IMG/VR virus record: IMGVR_UViG_3300036906_000071
Location: 1-61,817 of that record
Reading direction: 5' to 3' (one strand)
DNA: 61,817 nucleotides
Origin: a virus
How positions within the stretch are numbered: position 1 is the stretch's first letter; the number at the start of each line of letters is the position of its first letter. This document shows, in pieces, positions 7,252 to 15,079 of the stretch. Under the pieces are notes generated by a model. It was not told the DNA's origin. It worked only from the letters and a program-made list of their open reading frames with translations, and ran no database searches. Made by a program: the position numbers and the translations under genes.

Positions 7252-8350
7252 GCTCTGCCTCCAAATCGGGATTCCCGGCGGGTGATGGGAACTGGTGCCA
7301 CTCCACGCCGTCCAACAGATGCCCCGTAGCCTTCTTGCCCACACGGGTCACAAGGTTGTTTGGTCCGAGTTCAAAACCTACTGGAGAGCTCCCACAGGGG
7401 GCCGATCGTCCGTCGGTCTGTAACCATCGCACCCGCTCAGGTCCAACCGAGCCCGGCTTGATTCCGTGACCGGCAGAAAGATGTTGATCACCACCCTTCC
7501 ACTCACCCCACTGCTTGAAGAAGAACGGAACGCCGGCGGCGACACACTGATCGCGCAGCCCACGCGCCCAATCGGGGTGCATCGGGCGCGCGCCAGGTCC
7601 ACTCTCTCCGCCGCAGATCGCCCAGTCGATTCCCGTCAGGTCAACCGCGCCGGGGTTGAAGATCAGCGGCTCGAAGGAAACGAACCGCACAGCCGCGGGC
7701 GTTTGCCTGAGTATATCGAGCCGCAGGTGTTGGTTCCCTTCATCGCTCACACCCAGCCATACGTTCGGCAGCGGCCAGTGGATGGCTTTGCCGTTGACGT
7801 GAACCCAGTTGGTCACGCTCACACGGAAGCGGAATCCCTCTGGAAGCGAAGAAGAAGGGTGCTTGCCGTCTCTTCTAAGCAACTCCCACATTGCCATCGC
7901 AAGAGACGCATTGGTCGAGGTAGAAGTACTCCGTCTCCTCGATTCGATATACGCCTGCATCCTCTCGGGTCGCTTGGTGAGCACCTGGGAAGTGTGCCGC
8001 GGCGAGAGCGCCATCACCGCGAAGATGCGGTCCAGCATCTCGTCCGTCACGCCCGGATGAAACAGGTCGCTCATGGAGTTCACGAAGATCCGCCGCGGCT
8101 TGAGCCATTTCAGCGGGTCCAGAAGATGCTCTTCCACAAACATGATCTGCCCGTTCCAGCCGCGCCAGAGTGTTCCGCCATTCTCTCCGTTCGCGTGGAA
8201 GGTAATCAGTCCATCGTAGGGTTGGCCAGGTCCGCAGAAACGCGCAGCCTGTTTCTCTGCGTAGCAGTGCCGGCAACCCTCGCTAACCCTCGAACACCCG
8301 CGGATCGGGTTCCAGCTCTCGTCCGTCCATTCGATCTTCGTCGCCATCAT
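7238..8350 (-). CDS. Phage Gp37/Gp68 family protein (DUF5131)
   Basis: A 370-residue protein beginning with the family signature IEWTDESWNP and GCxxxSxGCxxCYAE (three cysteines in CX6CX2C), then LTKRPERM and, later, RFVSFEPLI and WAICGGESGPGARPM. The biochemical role is unknown; the cysteine pattern suggests a metal site. Residues ~174-190 are encoded by the 52-bp duplicated segment shared with the DUF6573 gene, and the preceding ~40 residues (Ser/Thr-rich) look unlike the family, which points to a recombination scar. It is ATGA-coupled to the receiver gene. Confidence 0.8.
   Translation of the reverse strand: MMATKIEWTDESWNPIRGCSRVSEGCRHCYAEKQAARFCGPGQPYDGLITFHANGENGGTLWRGWNGQIMFVEEHLLDPLKWLKPRRIFVNSMSDLFHPGVTDEMLDRIFAVMALSPRHTSQVLTKRPERMQAYIESRRRSTSTSTNASLAMAMWELLRRDGKHPSSSLPEGFRFRVSVTNWVHVNGKAIHWPLPNVWLGVSDEGNQHLRLDILRQTPAAVRFVSFEPLIFNPGAVDLTGIDWAICGGESGPGARPMHPDWARGLRDQCVAAGVPFFFKQWGEWKGGDQHLSAGHGIKPGSVGPERVRWLQTDGRSAPCGSSPVGFELGPNNLVTRVGKKATGHLLDGVEWHQFPSPAGNPDLEAEHGRD
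7778..7829 (-). repeat. 52-bp duplication, copy B
   Basis: Perfect reverse-complement match of 5093-5144, in frame inside the DUF5131 gene. Confidence 0.9.
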
Positions 8351-8790
8351 GCCACCGCCCTTCGTTGTGCTGCGTTGTACTCAGCCTTCTGCCGCTCAAT
8401 CGACGCCTTCTTCGGCCCTCGCTTGCGCACCACCAGAATCCGCACCCGCTCCAGCAGCTCGGCAGGCGAGCACGCGCCCTTGGGTAGGAAGGCATCGGCG
8501 CGGCCGGCGGGGTCATAGCTCTGTACCGTGCCGGAGACAATCATCGCGGGCAGATCTGGATGCAGGTCTTTGGCGCGGCGAACCAGTTCGTTGCCATCCA
8601 TCTCCGGCATCAGCAGATCGGTAAGAAGTAGATCGACCGAGCCGGGCCGCATCCCAGCCAGGGCAGTCAGTACCTCGGGCGCCGAAGTAAACTTCTCGAC
8701 ACGGTAGCCGCGCGTCTCCAGAAGGAAACATCGCACACTCAGCGCCTGCGCATTGTCATCGACCACAATCAATCGCTTCTTCGGCCTCAT
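8347..8790 (-). CDS. Stand-alone response-regulator receiver domain
   Basis: A 147-residue CheY-like protein. The acidic pocket is Asp11/Asp12 (VVDD), the phosphoacceptor Asp58 (in LLLTDLLMPEMDG), the switch Ser86/Thr88 (IVSGT) and Lys104 (FLPKG). The C-terminal ~35 residues are basic. There is no output domain, but the gene immediately upstream encodes a Fis-type HTH and overlaps it by 4 bp. It would be phosphorylated by a host histidine kinase, since none is encoded here. Confidence 0.88.
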   Translation of the reverse strand: MRPKKRLIVVDDNAQALSVRCFLLETRGYRVEKFTSAPEVLTALAGMRPGSVDLLLTDLLMPEMDGNELVRRAKDLHPDLPAMIVSGTVQSYDPAGRADAFLPKGACSPAELLERVRILVVRKRGPKKASIERQKAEYNAAQRRAVA

Positions 8791-9014
8791 GGCTTAACCC
8801 CCAGCTTGCGCCGCCGTCGCTTGCGCTGCCCCGCCGCCACCAGGATGCGCGTCACCGTATTGCGATGCACCCCCAGCCGCAGCGCAGCATGTTCGCGGTG
8901 CCCATTCTCGCGGTCGACCGCATCGCGCACCGCCGCAACCCTCACCCGGCGCTCAATCTCCGCCAGCGTCACATCCATCCCAACCAACTGCCCAACCATC
9001 GCGCCAAGCGTCAT
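8787..9014 (-). CDS. Fis-type helix-turn-helix protein
   Basis: A 75-residue protein. The C-terminal half carries a Fis/NtrC-type HTH (AALRLGVHRNTVTRIL) followed by a basic tail. The start at 9014 is chosen because the upstream extension is not protein-like. It is ATGA-coupled to the receiver gene. Receiver plus Fis-HTH is the domain set of RegA/ActR-type response regulators, here split over two genes. Confidence 0.75.
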   Translation of the reverse strand: MTLGAMVGQLVGMDVTLAEIERRVRVAAVRDAVDRENGHREHAALRLGVHRNTVTRILVAAGQRKRRRRKLGVKP

Positions 9015-9033
9015 CGTGTCCTCCCGATCGTGC

Positions 9034-9228
9034 CTACCACTTCGGTCCCAGCAGCCAGTGCAGCGCATCGCGCGCGCCCAGTCCCATCAGAAAGATCGTC
9101 AGCAGGGCAACTAGAATCGCGGTGGCCGCGGCGGCGATAAACCCCGCAAACTCACCCGGTGCCATGCCGCGCGGGCTTTGCCGACCACCTCGGCCCTGTA
9201 TGCTGACCACTGTTCCCTGCTGCTTCAT
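9034..9228 (-). CDS. Small single-pass membrane protein
   Basis: A 64-residue protein with one strong hydrophobic segment (residues ~29-48, FAGFIAAAATAILVALLTIF) after a basic N-terminus. Its ATG overlaps the stop of the upstream secreted-protein gene. A role in superinfection exclusion or membrane targeting is possible but not shown. Confidence 0.65.
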   Translation of the reverse strand: MKQQGTVVSIQGRGGRQSPRGMAPGEFAGFIAAAATAILVALLTIFLMGLGARDALHWLLGPKW

Positions 9229-9554
9229 GGCTTTGGCGCCGCGACGCATACGGGATACCCGTCTGGCCCCTGTTGCGGGATGGAGTCCTTGCCGCAAGCA
9301 TCCATCAATTCCTTCACAGCGGCTTGCAGCGCGATTTGCTTTGCCGGGTTCGCCTGCTGGGCTTGCTGCAGCAGCTCGTTCGCAGACTGGGCCTCAGACA
9401 GCGCCTTGTAGTAGCGCATCTTCACCGCATCGGAGATGATGGGCGGTTTGGTTGCCGCTGCCGCAGCCGCCGGTTTGGTTACGTTCTGCGCCTGCGCTCC
9501 CATGCCAACTGCCAGCAGCGCCATCACCGCAAAAATCAGGATCGTTTGCTTCAT
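9225..9554 (-). CDS. Exported small coiled-coil protein
   Basis: A 109-residue protein with a clear Sec signal peptide (MKQTILIF... ending GAQAQ, residues 1-22), an Ala-rich linker and a Gln/Ala-rich helical segment likely to form a coiled coil. Two cysteines near the C-terminus could form a disulfide. It resembles in layout the 112-residue protein at 54016-54354. It is probably periplasmic; the function is unknown. Confidence 0.7.
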   Translation of the reverse strand: MKQTILIFAVMALLAVGMGAQAQNVTKPAAAAAATKPPIISDAVKMRYYKALSEAQSANELLQQAQQANPAKQIALQAAVKELMDACGKDSIPQQGPDGYPVCVAAPKP

Positions 9555-9608
9555 CTTCTTCCTCTCATTCTTCCCGGTGCGCCGGGCCGGTTATGCTTCC
9601 CTGCCTGC

Positions 9609-11015
9609 CTATACCAGCACCGCCTGCGCGGTTGCCTCTTCCAGCCGTCGGCGGCTCATCGCGGCGTACTCCGGGTTGAGCTCGATGCCGATGTAGTTAG
9701 AACGGTTCGCCACAGCGACCAGGCCGGTTGTGCCGCTGCCGCTGAAGGGGTCGAGCACGGTGCAGGGCACCGTTTCTGCTCCACATTTGCAGGATGGGCG
9801 CCAGCCTGTTGTCTCTGCTTTGTACGGCTCGCATCCGTGGCGGCCGTGTGAGGCGTCCTGCATCCTGCCGCCATAACCAGCGGGGTCAGCAATGCGCTTA
9901 CGACGCCCGCGTTGCCCATCCTCCTGGTGATCATTCCAGCCCTTTCCGGTTGTACCCCCTGACTTCTCCACCACCCGCACCCAGGGCGCGCCACAGGCCG
10001 CGCAGCAGCCCCGCTCGCTTGTCCCGGCCAGGATGCACGGCTCAACCAGCTTGCGCGGGAAGGTGGCGAAGTGGGCCTCTGGGAATGGCTCGGTCGCAAT
10101 CTCCCACACGCACCGCTTGTTGCGCTTCATGGTCGACGTGTTCGGATCGTCTCTCCATCCAGCGCCGCGCCCAAACGCCGCACCTTTGGCACTGCGGTTT
10201 TCAGTGGCATCGGACTCTTCCATCTTCTCACCCAATGCTCGCACCTTGCCTACCGTGGGATGGTTGATGAGGTTCTTGCCGTCTTCAAACCTGCTGCCAT
10301 GCCAACTGTCGCGCGGCTCACCGCCGTGCCGCTGTTCGACAGGTCTGCCATCCATCTCCCACGCGCCCTGCGACGTGTACGGTCTGCGCGGATCGTTGGT
10401 TGCCGAATCTTCCTTGATCGCCTCCGCGTCGTAGTAGTAGTGCGCCGCCTTCGTCAGCAGGAAGACGTATTCATGCGCCTTGGTGCAGCGGTCGGTCACG
10501 CTCTCTGGCATCGGGTTTGGCTTGCTCCAGATGATGTCCTGCCGCAACCACCAGCCATCCGCCTGCAACGCAAACGCGAGACGCCACGGCATCCCCACCA
10601 GGTCCTTCGGCTTCAGTGGGCCAGGAATTGACTGCATAGGCTGACCTGGTGCGGCATCTCCACGTTTTGGGTCGCAGTCGGCACCACGCCTTACACGCTG
10701 GCCCTGGTATCCACCGTTGGCCGACGTGTTGTTTTTCCCCCCACTCTTTCCGACCCACTTCGTATCGTTGGAGTAAGAGTCTCCCATATTCACCCAACAT
10801 GTTCCGTCCGAGCGCAGCACCCGCCGCACCTCGCGGAAGACCGCAACCATCTTGGCGATGTACTCCGCCAGTGTCGCCTCCAGGCCAATCTGCCCCGCGA
10901 CCTTATAGTCCCTCAGGCCCCAGTACGGCGGACTCGTCACCACGCAATGCACACTCCCGTCCGGCAGCTCCGCCAGCCGCTCCAGCACGTCGCCCTCGAG
11001 TATCTGGTAGCCCAT
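9609..11015 (-). CDS. DNA amino-methyltransferase (beta class, N4-cytosine/N6-adenine)
   Basis: A 468-residue protein. Motif IV is TSPPYWGLRDY near residue 30 and the AdoMet-binding motif I is FSGSGTTG near the C-terminus, the order of beta-class enzymes. The SPPY form is typical of N4-cytosine methylases. A cysteine pair in CCAACGAPW and a second in CKCGAE could hold zinc. There is no cognate nuclease, so it is likely an orphan enzyme protecting phage DNA from host restriction. The start at 11015 fits the family N-terminus. Confidence 0.85.
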   Translation of the reverse strand: MGYQILEGDVLERLAELPDGSVHCVVTSPPYWGLRDYKVAGQIGLEATLAEYIAKMVAVFREVRRVLRSDGTCWVNMGDSYSNDTKWVGKSGGKNNTSANGGYQGQRVRRGADCDPKRGDAAPGQPMQSIPGPLKPKDLVGMPWRLAFALQADGWWLRQDIIWSKPNPMPESVTDRCTKAHEYVFLLTKAAHYYYDAEAIKEDSATNDPRRPYTSQGAWEMDGRPVEQRHGGEPRDSWHGSRFEDGKNLINHPTVGKVRALGEKMEESDATENRSAKGAAFGRGAGWRDDPNTSTMKRNKRCVWEIATEPFPEAHFATFPRKLVEPCILAGTSERGCCAACGAPWVRVVEKSGGTTGKGWNDHQEDGQRGRRKRIADPAGYGGRMQDASHGRHGCEPYKAETTGWRPSCKCGAETVPCTVLDPFSGSGTTGLVAVANRSNYIGIELNPEYAAMSRRRLEEATAQAVLV

Positions 11016-11061
11016 GAGAAAGGTTCTGCCGGCGTTGCCGCCGCCGGCTGCGGGTTGGGAT

Positions 11062-11313
11062 CTAGTTTTCGCCGATAGTGTTCGAGAGGAGCGCCGTGCG
11101 ACCGCGCAACTCTGCGATTGCGCTGTCAACATCGTCCTGCAACTTCTCGATGAGCTCGTTGATCGTCAGCCTTGGCATGGGTTCGCTTTCCGGTGGGGCG
11201 ATTGGGGGCAGGGTACTACCTGTCTGCTGTCCGGCGAGGCACTGTTCCCATATTGGCTTCCGCCCCGGCGTCTTCTTTGCTGCCTTCTTCTTTGCTGCCT
11301 TCTTCAATGCCAT
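11062..11313 (-). CDS. Small basic protein with Lys/Ala-rich N-terminus
   Basis: An 83-residue protein. The first ~18 residues are Lys/Ala repeats like histone-type DNA-binding tails, and the C-terminal half is a likely helix (INELIEKLQDDVDSAIAEL). It may bind DNA or RNA non-specifically. It lies directly upstream of the methyltransferase gene. Confidence 0.65.
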   Translation of the reverse strand: MALKKAAKKKAAKKTPGRKPIWEQCLAGQQTGSTLPPIAPPESEPMPRLTINELIEKLQDDVDSAIAELRGRTALLSNTIGEN

Positions 11314-11364
11314 TGTTCTGCCTCGATTCTTTGCGGTTAGTCGTGCGTGAATGTTTGCCGTATC

Positions 11365-11586
11365 CTAGTTCCTATACTCACTTACCAAAAACTGGATTGC
11401 CCGCGCCTTATCCGTCAGGTCCAGCGCATTCCAAATCCTGTCCAGCGCCGCGGCCGGCAGCCTCAGTGTTGCCAGTTCTTCCGGGCCCTGTGCCGCGCAA
11501 CCACAGCCGGCGAGACGTCGCGGCCCGCTGGGGTGGCTGTTACCAGTCTCTGTTTCTTGGATCTCGGCAGGTCGCGGCAGAGCCAC
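11365..11586 (-). CDS. Possible short protein overlapping the previous gene
   Basis: The C-terminal ~40 residues (EELATLRLPAAALDRIWNAL to FLVSEYRN) look like genuine protein and continue past the stop of the gene at 11463. No good start lies close to that stop, so this may be the real C-terminus of the upstream gene after a frameshift, or a separate gene starting inside it at 11586. Confidence 0.35.
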   Translation of the reverse strand: MALPRPAEIQETETGNSHPSGPRRLAGCGCAAQGPEELATLRLPAAALDRIWNALDLTDKARAIQFLVSEYRN

Positions 11587-11933
11587 GCTACAGTTCCACC
11601 TCCAAGTCCATATTTGCGCTGCCGCGCAGAGTCCGTCATCGTGCCATACTCCGCGCGCACCTTGGCGCGAACCCCTTCGCTGATCCGTCTCTTCGCCATG
11701 CGCTTCCCCTCGTTTCCCACACCATCCACTCCCGCTGCCGGTTTTGTGCTTGCAATAGCTGGCGGCGGGACCTTCACCCCGGCCGCCGCGCCAGCCGGTC
11801 CATCTCGTTCAGCACCACGTCGCTGGTAAACTCCGGCATGCGCCGCGCACATCGGTTCGTCGTCCACCATCACCACTGCGTCCCTCGGGATGTGCTCCAC
11901 GCCGCACGGCATACAATAACCCAGCTTAGACAT
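11463..11933 (-). CDS. Chimeric protein: cysteine-containing N-terminus plus HTH-like C-terminus
   Basis: A 156-residue frame. The first ~33 residues (CMPCG, then VVMVDDEPMCAAH) look like a small zinc-binding phage protein. The next ~25 residues come from a 69-bp duplicated segment (11780-11848) read in a different frame from its source. From the methionine at 11699, which has its own GAGGGG ribosome-binding site, a 78-residue HTH-like protein begins (MAKRRISEGVRAK). Two genes may therefore be fused here. The start at 11933 overlaps the upstream stop by 8 bp. Confidence 0.55.
   Translation of the reverse strand: MSKLGYCMPCGVEHIPRDAVVMVDDEPMCAAHAGVYQRRGAERDGPAGAAAGVKVPPPAIASTKPAAGVDGVGNEGKRMAKRRISEGVRAKVRAEYGTMTDSARQRKYGLGGGTVAWLCRDLPRSKKQRLVTATPAGRDVSPAVVARHRARKNWQH
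11780..11848 (-). repeat. 69-bp duplication, derived copy
   Basis: 66 of 69 bases match 12109-12177. Here it is read out of the source frame inside the gene at 11463-11933. Confidence 0.85.
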
Positions 11934-12327
11934 CGCTCCCTCGCCCAATAAACTCAACATTCCCGTAGTACCGGCTGCGCCAGATGTTCTGCCGGTTGCC
12001 ATGCTTCTCCGGCCTCTGGCTCCGCCGCACCCGGTCGGTCGCCTCCATCACGCCCAGCGTTCGCGCCCGCTTCATCGCCGGGCCAATCGCCGACAGGTTG
12101 TGCGTCTGCGGCCGCCGCGCCAGCCGGTCCATCTCGTTCAGCACATCGTCGCTGGTAAACTCCGGCATCCGCCGCGCCACAGCCACCAGGCAGGCGTCGA
12201 ACAGGTGGCGCCACTCCGGGGCCGCATGGTCGTCGGCCTGCTGCATCCCCGCAGCCACAGTCGCCTGCAGCGCCGGAGACCACCGCCCCGTAAAGTCCAA
12301 TGCCATCTGCGGCGCCATCGCTGCCAT
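11926..12327 (-). CDS. Conserved phage protein of unknown function
   Basis: A 133-residue protein. The motifs FTSDDVLNEMDR, THNLSAIGPAMKRA and RSQRPEKHGNRQNIW are shared by many phage proteins of this size, in my recollection, usually annotated hypothetical. The C-terminal part resembles a winged-helix segment. It carries the in-frame source copy of the 69-bp repeat. It lies in a string of small early genes. Confidence 0.65.
   Translation of the reverse strand: MAAMAPQMALDFTGRWSPALQATVAAGMQQADDHAAPEWRHLFDACLVAVARRMPEFTSDDVLNEMDRLARRPQTHNLSAIGPAMKRARTLGVMEATDRVRRSQRPEKHGNRQNIWRSRYYGNVEFIGRGSDV
12109..12177 (-). repeat. 69-bp duplication, source copy
   Basis: In frame within the 133-residue conserved phage protein, encoding PEFTSDDVLNEMDRLARRP. 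It matches 11780-11848 at 66 of 69 bases. Confidence 0.85.
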
Positions 12328-12330
12328 CCC

Positions 12331-12651
12331 TCACCCCTCTGCCAGTAGCATTGCATTCAGGCGTTGGAGCCGGTCAATTTCCGCAGCGATGAGTGCCCCA
12401 GCTTTGACGAGGTTGCGGATTGGATCAGGAGACGGCTTCCACCATGACGGATGCCAAGGCCAATAAGTAGGTAACGTCTCAGTTATGCAGCCGTCTCGCA
12501 GACGTACCTGCGATGCGGCCACGCTCACATAGCTCAGCCCCGCCAAGCCAATCTCAGCATGGGTGTGAATGTCGTCATGCTCCGGCGTCCAGCCCTCAAC
12601 GTCTATCTGGCGCTTCCGTTCCTCTGCAATCAACTCGATTCCACTCTGCAT
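12331..12651 (-). CDS. Conserved phage protein, possible nucleotide pyrophosphohydrolase relative
   Basis: A 106-residue protein. IELIAEERKRQIDVEGW, a following HDD, and RNLVKAGALIAAEIDRL near the C-terminus are typical of a common small phage family with weak relation to all-alpha NTP pyrophosphohydrolases (MazG-like acidic helices). The enzymatic role is unproven. The start at 12651 has a GAGGGG-like site made by an 18-bp repeat shared with the next gene junction. Confidence 0.6.
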   Translation of the reverse strand: MQSGIELIAEERKRQIDVEGWTPEHDDIHTHAEIGLAGLSYVSVAASQVRLRDGCITETLPTYWPWHPSWWKPSPDPIRNLVKAGALIAAEIDRLQRLNAMLLAEG

Positions 12652-12656
12652 ATCCC

Positions 12657-12884
12657 TCACCCCTCTGCCCGCACATCGGTTGCGCACAGTGACTTGCCCT
12701 TGATCGGCGGCAACGCGCGAAAGCGCAGCCGCTGCCCCAGCTCCCAGCACTCCGGCGGCACATCGGCCTGGCGCACAAACACGTCCCGGCCGCCGCCATC
12801 GTCCGCAATAAACCCATAGCCCGTCGCAAACCGGGCCTTCAGCGTCCCAGTCCGCTCCGCCGCCTCCGCCTTCTTCCGCTCCAT
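12657..12884 (-). CDS. Cold-shock-domain protein
   Basis: A 75-residue single cold-shock domain. TGTLKARFATGYGFIADDGG contains the RNP1-like GYGFI, and DVFVRQADV is the RNP2-like strand. It has a short basic N-terminal extension. Cold-shock proteins bind single-stranded RNA or DNA and melt structure. It starts 20 bases after groEL and is likely in the same transcript. Confidence 0.8.
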   Translation of the reverse strand: MERKKAEAAERTGTLKARFATGYGFIADDGGGRDVFVRQADVPPECWELGQRLRFRALPPIKGKSLCATDVRAEG

Positions 12885-12903
12885 AGCCGCCGCCTCTATC
12901 GCC

Positions 12904-14574
12904 CTACCGGCCCGATACCGGAACTGTTCCCTGCGCCGCCGCCGGCGCCGGCAGGGTGCATACCACCGCCTCCGTCGTCAGCAGCAGCCCGGCAATCGAT
13001 GCCGCCTTCTCCAGCGCCACCTGCGTCACCTTCAGCGGGTCAACCACCCCAGCCTCCACCAGGTCTTCGTACTCATGCGTCTCCGCGTTGAACCCGTAGG
13101 CCTGCTCGCCGTCGACGGACCGCTCCAGGTTCTCCATCACCTCGTTCAGCACCACGTCGGGAGCTTCGCCGGCGTTGGCCGCAATCTGCCGCAGCGGGGC
13201 GCGCAGCGCCTTCACCACAATCTCCCATCCCAGCCGCTCGTCCCTGCCATCATGCAGCACCGTGCCGATCGCAGCCTCCACCGCCCGCGCCGCCCGCACC
13301 AGGGCAACGCCCCCGCCCGCCACAATCCCGCCCTCCGCCGCCGCCCGCGCGCTGAATACCGCGTCCTGCAGGCGGTCTTTCCGCTCGCGCAGCTCCACCC
13401 CGGTGGCCGCGGCCACCTTCAGCACCACCGCGCCGTCGGTCAGCCGGCCAATGCGGATGCCAAACTGCTCCTCCTCGTAGGGATCGTCGGTCGCCCCGCG
13501 CAGCGCCCGCAACTGCTCGGCGCGCTCCAATATCTTGGCCGTATCGCCGCTCGGCTCAATCAGGATGGTGCGGTTCTCCAGCACAATCGCCCGCCGCGCG
13601 CTGCCCAGCATCTGGGCCGTCCACCGGCTCAGGTCATGGCCCATCTCGCTGCTGAATGCCTCGCCCCCCCCCGTCGCAATCGCCAGGTCCTTCAGATGCT
13701 CCTTCCGCTTGGCCCCAAAGCCCGGCGGCACCGCGCAGCAACTCTCCAGCGTTCCCTTGCGGATGTTGGCCGCAAGCACTCTCAGGGCATCGCCGTCCAC
13801 GCTCTCCGCCACAATCAGCAGAGGCCGCTTCGTCCCGGCCACGCTCTCCAGCAGCCGCATCAGGTTCAGCGGATGGTCCATCCGGTCCGTATTGCACTGG
13901 ATCAGGGGCCGCTCGCTCAAAAAGATCAGCGGCTCCTCCAGCACGCAGGCGCTCCGCTCGGGGCTGTTCACAAACCCCTGCTGCGTCCATCCCTGCTCCC
14001 ACTGGTAGCCCGTCTGGTGCTCCAGTTCGCACTTCAGCCCCACCGCGTCCTCGGTCGTAATCATTCCCTGCGGCCCCACCTTGTCGATCGCGTCCGCCAC
14101 CAGGATCCCCAGCTCCGTCTCCCCATGCAGGCTCACCGTCGCCGCCGCCTGGATCATGGCATGGTCCGCCGGTACGGCCTGCCCAGCCAGAGATTCCTGC
14201 GCCACCGCCGCCGCCGCCGACACTCCCGCCGCCAGCCGCATCCGGTCGACCCCCGCCGCCACCAGCTTCATCCCCTCGTTCAGGATCGCCTCCGCCAGCA
14301 CCACCGCCGTCGTTGTGCCGTCCCCCGCGCTCTCGTCCGCGCTTGCCGCCACCATCCGCAGCAGCCGCGCGCCCGCCTGCTCCAGCGGGTCTTCCAGCTC
14401 GATCTCCTTGGCCACGGTCACGCCATCGCGCGTCGCCGCCACCCCAAACGGCCGCACCAGCAAGGCATTCCGCCCGCCCGGCCCCAGCGTCGACTTCACC
14501 GCATCCGCCAGCAGCCGGATGCCACGCATCACCTTCTCGCGGGCCTCATCGCCCAAGATCACTCGGTTTGCCAT
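12904..14574 (-). CDS. groEL: Chaperonin GroEL (60 kDa subunit)
   Basis: A 556-residue, full-length chaperonin. TLGPGGRN matches the canonical TLGPKGRN nucleotide loop with Lys replaced by Gly. GDGTTTAVVLA carries the catalytic Asp region, and GGIVAGGGVAL is the C-terminal equatorial signature. The usual Gly-Gly-Met tail is absent; the protein ends in an Ala/Pro-rich stretch. With the phage GroES at 17760 it would form an ATP-driven folding cage, most likely for capsid or tail proteins. The two genes are about 3 kb apart, unlike the bacterial groESL operon. Confidence 0.93.
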   Translation of the reverse strand: MANRVILGDEAREKVMRGIRLLADAVKSTLGPGGRNALLVRPFGVAATRDGVTVAKEIELEDPLEQAGARLLRMVAASADESAGDGTTTAVVLAEAILNEGMKLVAAGVDRMRLAAGVSAAAAVAQESLAGQAVPADHAMIQAAATVSLHGETELGILVADAIDKVGPQGMITTEDAVGLKCELEHQTGYQWEQGWTQQGFVNSPERSACVLEEPLIFLSERPLIQCNTDRMDHPLNLMRLLESVAGTKRPLLIVAESVDGDALRVLAANIRKGTLESCCAVPPGFGAKRKEHLKDLAIATGGGEAFSSEMGHDLSRWTAQMLGSARRAIVLENRTILIEPSGDTAKILERAEQLRALRGATDDPYEEEQFGIRIGRLTDGAVVLKVAAATGVELRERKDRLQDAVFSARAAAEGGIVAGGGVALVRAARAVEAAIGTVLHDGRDERLGWEIVVKALRAPLRQIAANAGEAPDVVLNEVMENLERSVDGEQAYGFNAETHEYEDLVEAGVVDPLKVTQVALEKAASIAGLLLTTEAVVCTLPAPAAAQGTVPVSGR

Positions 14575-14607
14575 TCTGCCCTTTCCGTTAGTTACTGGAT
14601 TAGTGGT

Positions 14608-15069
14608 TTAGTCCTCGACAACAATCTGCGCCTTCAGCAGTTCAACGGTGTTCTGAAACGCCCTTACAAGGACTTCGGTTGGAATTTCCAGCGGATAGAC
14701 CGATCCTGAGCGAGCCATGCCAGCCATCACGCAGTCGGCGATCATGTCCAGCACGTCAATGAGGTTTACATCCGCAGGTACGCCATCGGGTTGCATCAGG
14801 TGGTGCCGATTGACTTTGCGGTGATTGTCCCACCATGTGGTCTGCTTGAAGCCGGTGAGAAAGTCTCGGTGGAATCCGTCAATGTCGCTGATCTTATCGA
14901 AGTCGTGATGCTCTGCCTGGTCGCACAGCAGGATGCCGAGGAACCCCATCGCGGCACCAACGTCTTGAATGTGTTGGATGCTGCTCGCCAACAGCGTTTC
15001 CTTGCTTGTGTGGGCAAAGTCGCAGGTTCTAGTGTCGGCTGTCGGACTCTTTTTGATCCTGATCTTCAT
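14608..15069 (-). CDS. DUF5662-like phage protein
   Basis: A 153-residue protein with conserved stretches HHDFDKISDIDGFHRDF, TTWWDNHRKVNRHHL and DVLDMIADCVMAGMARSG. The spaced His/Asp pairs suggest a metal-dependent HD-like fold. Assignment to DUF5662 is from memory of the pattern. The start at 15069 is preceded by GGAG. It sits just upstream of groEL. Function unknown. Confidence 0.65.
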   Translation of the reverse strand: MKIRIKKSPTADTRTCDFAHTSKETLLASSIQHIQDVGAAMGFLGILLCDQAEHHDFDKISDIDGFHRDFLTGFKQTTWWDNHRKVNRHHLMQPDGVPADVNLIDVLDMIADCVMAGMARSGSVYPLEIPTEVLVRAFQNTVELLKAQIVVED

Positions 15070-15079
15070 GGGTAAACTC

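Noticed and set aside
13075-14709. 544-codon plus-strand frame
   Set aside because: Complement of groEL; no motif and shadow composition.
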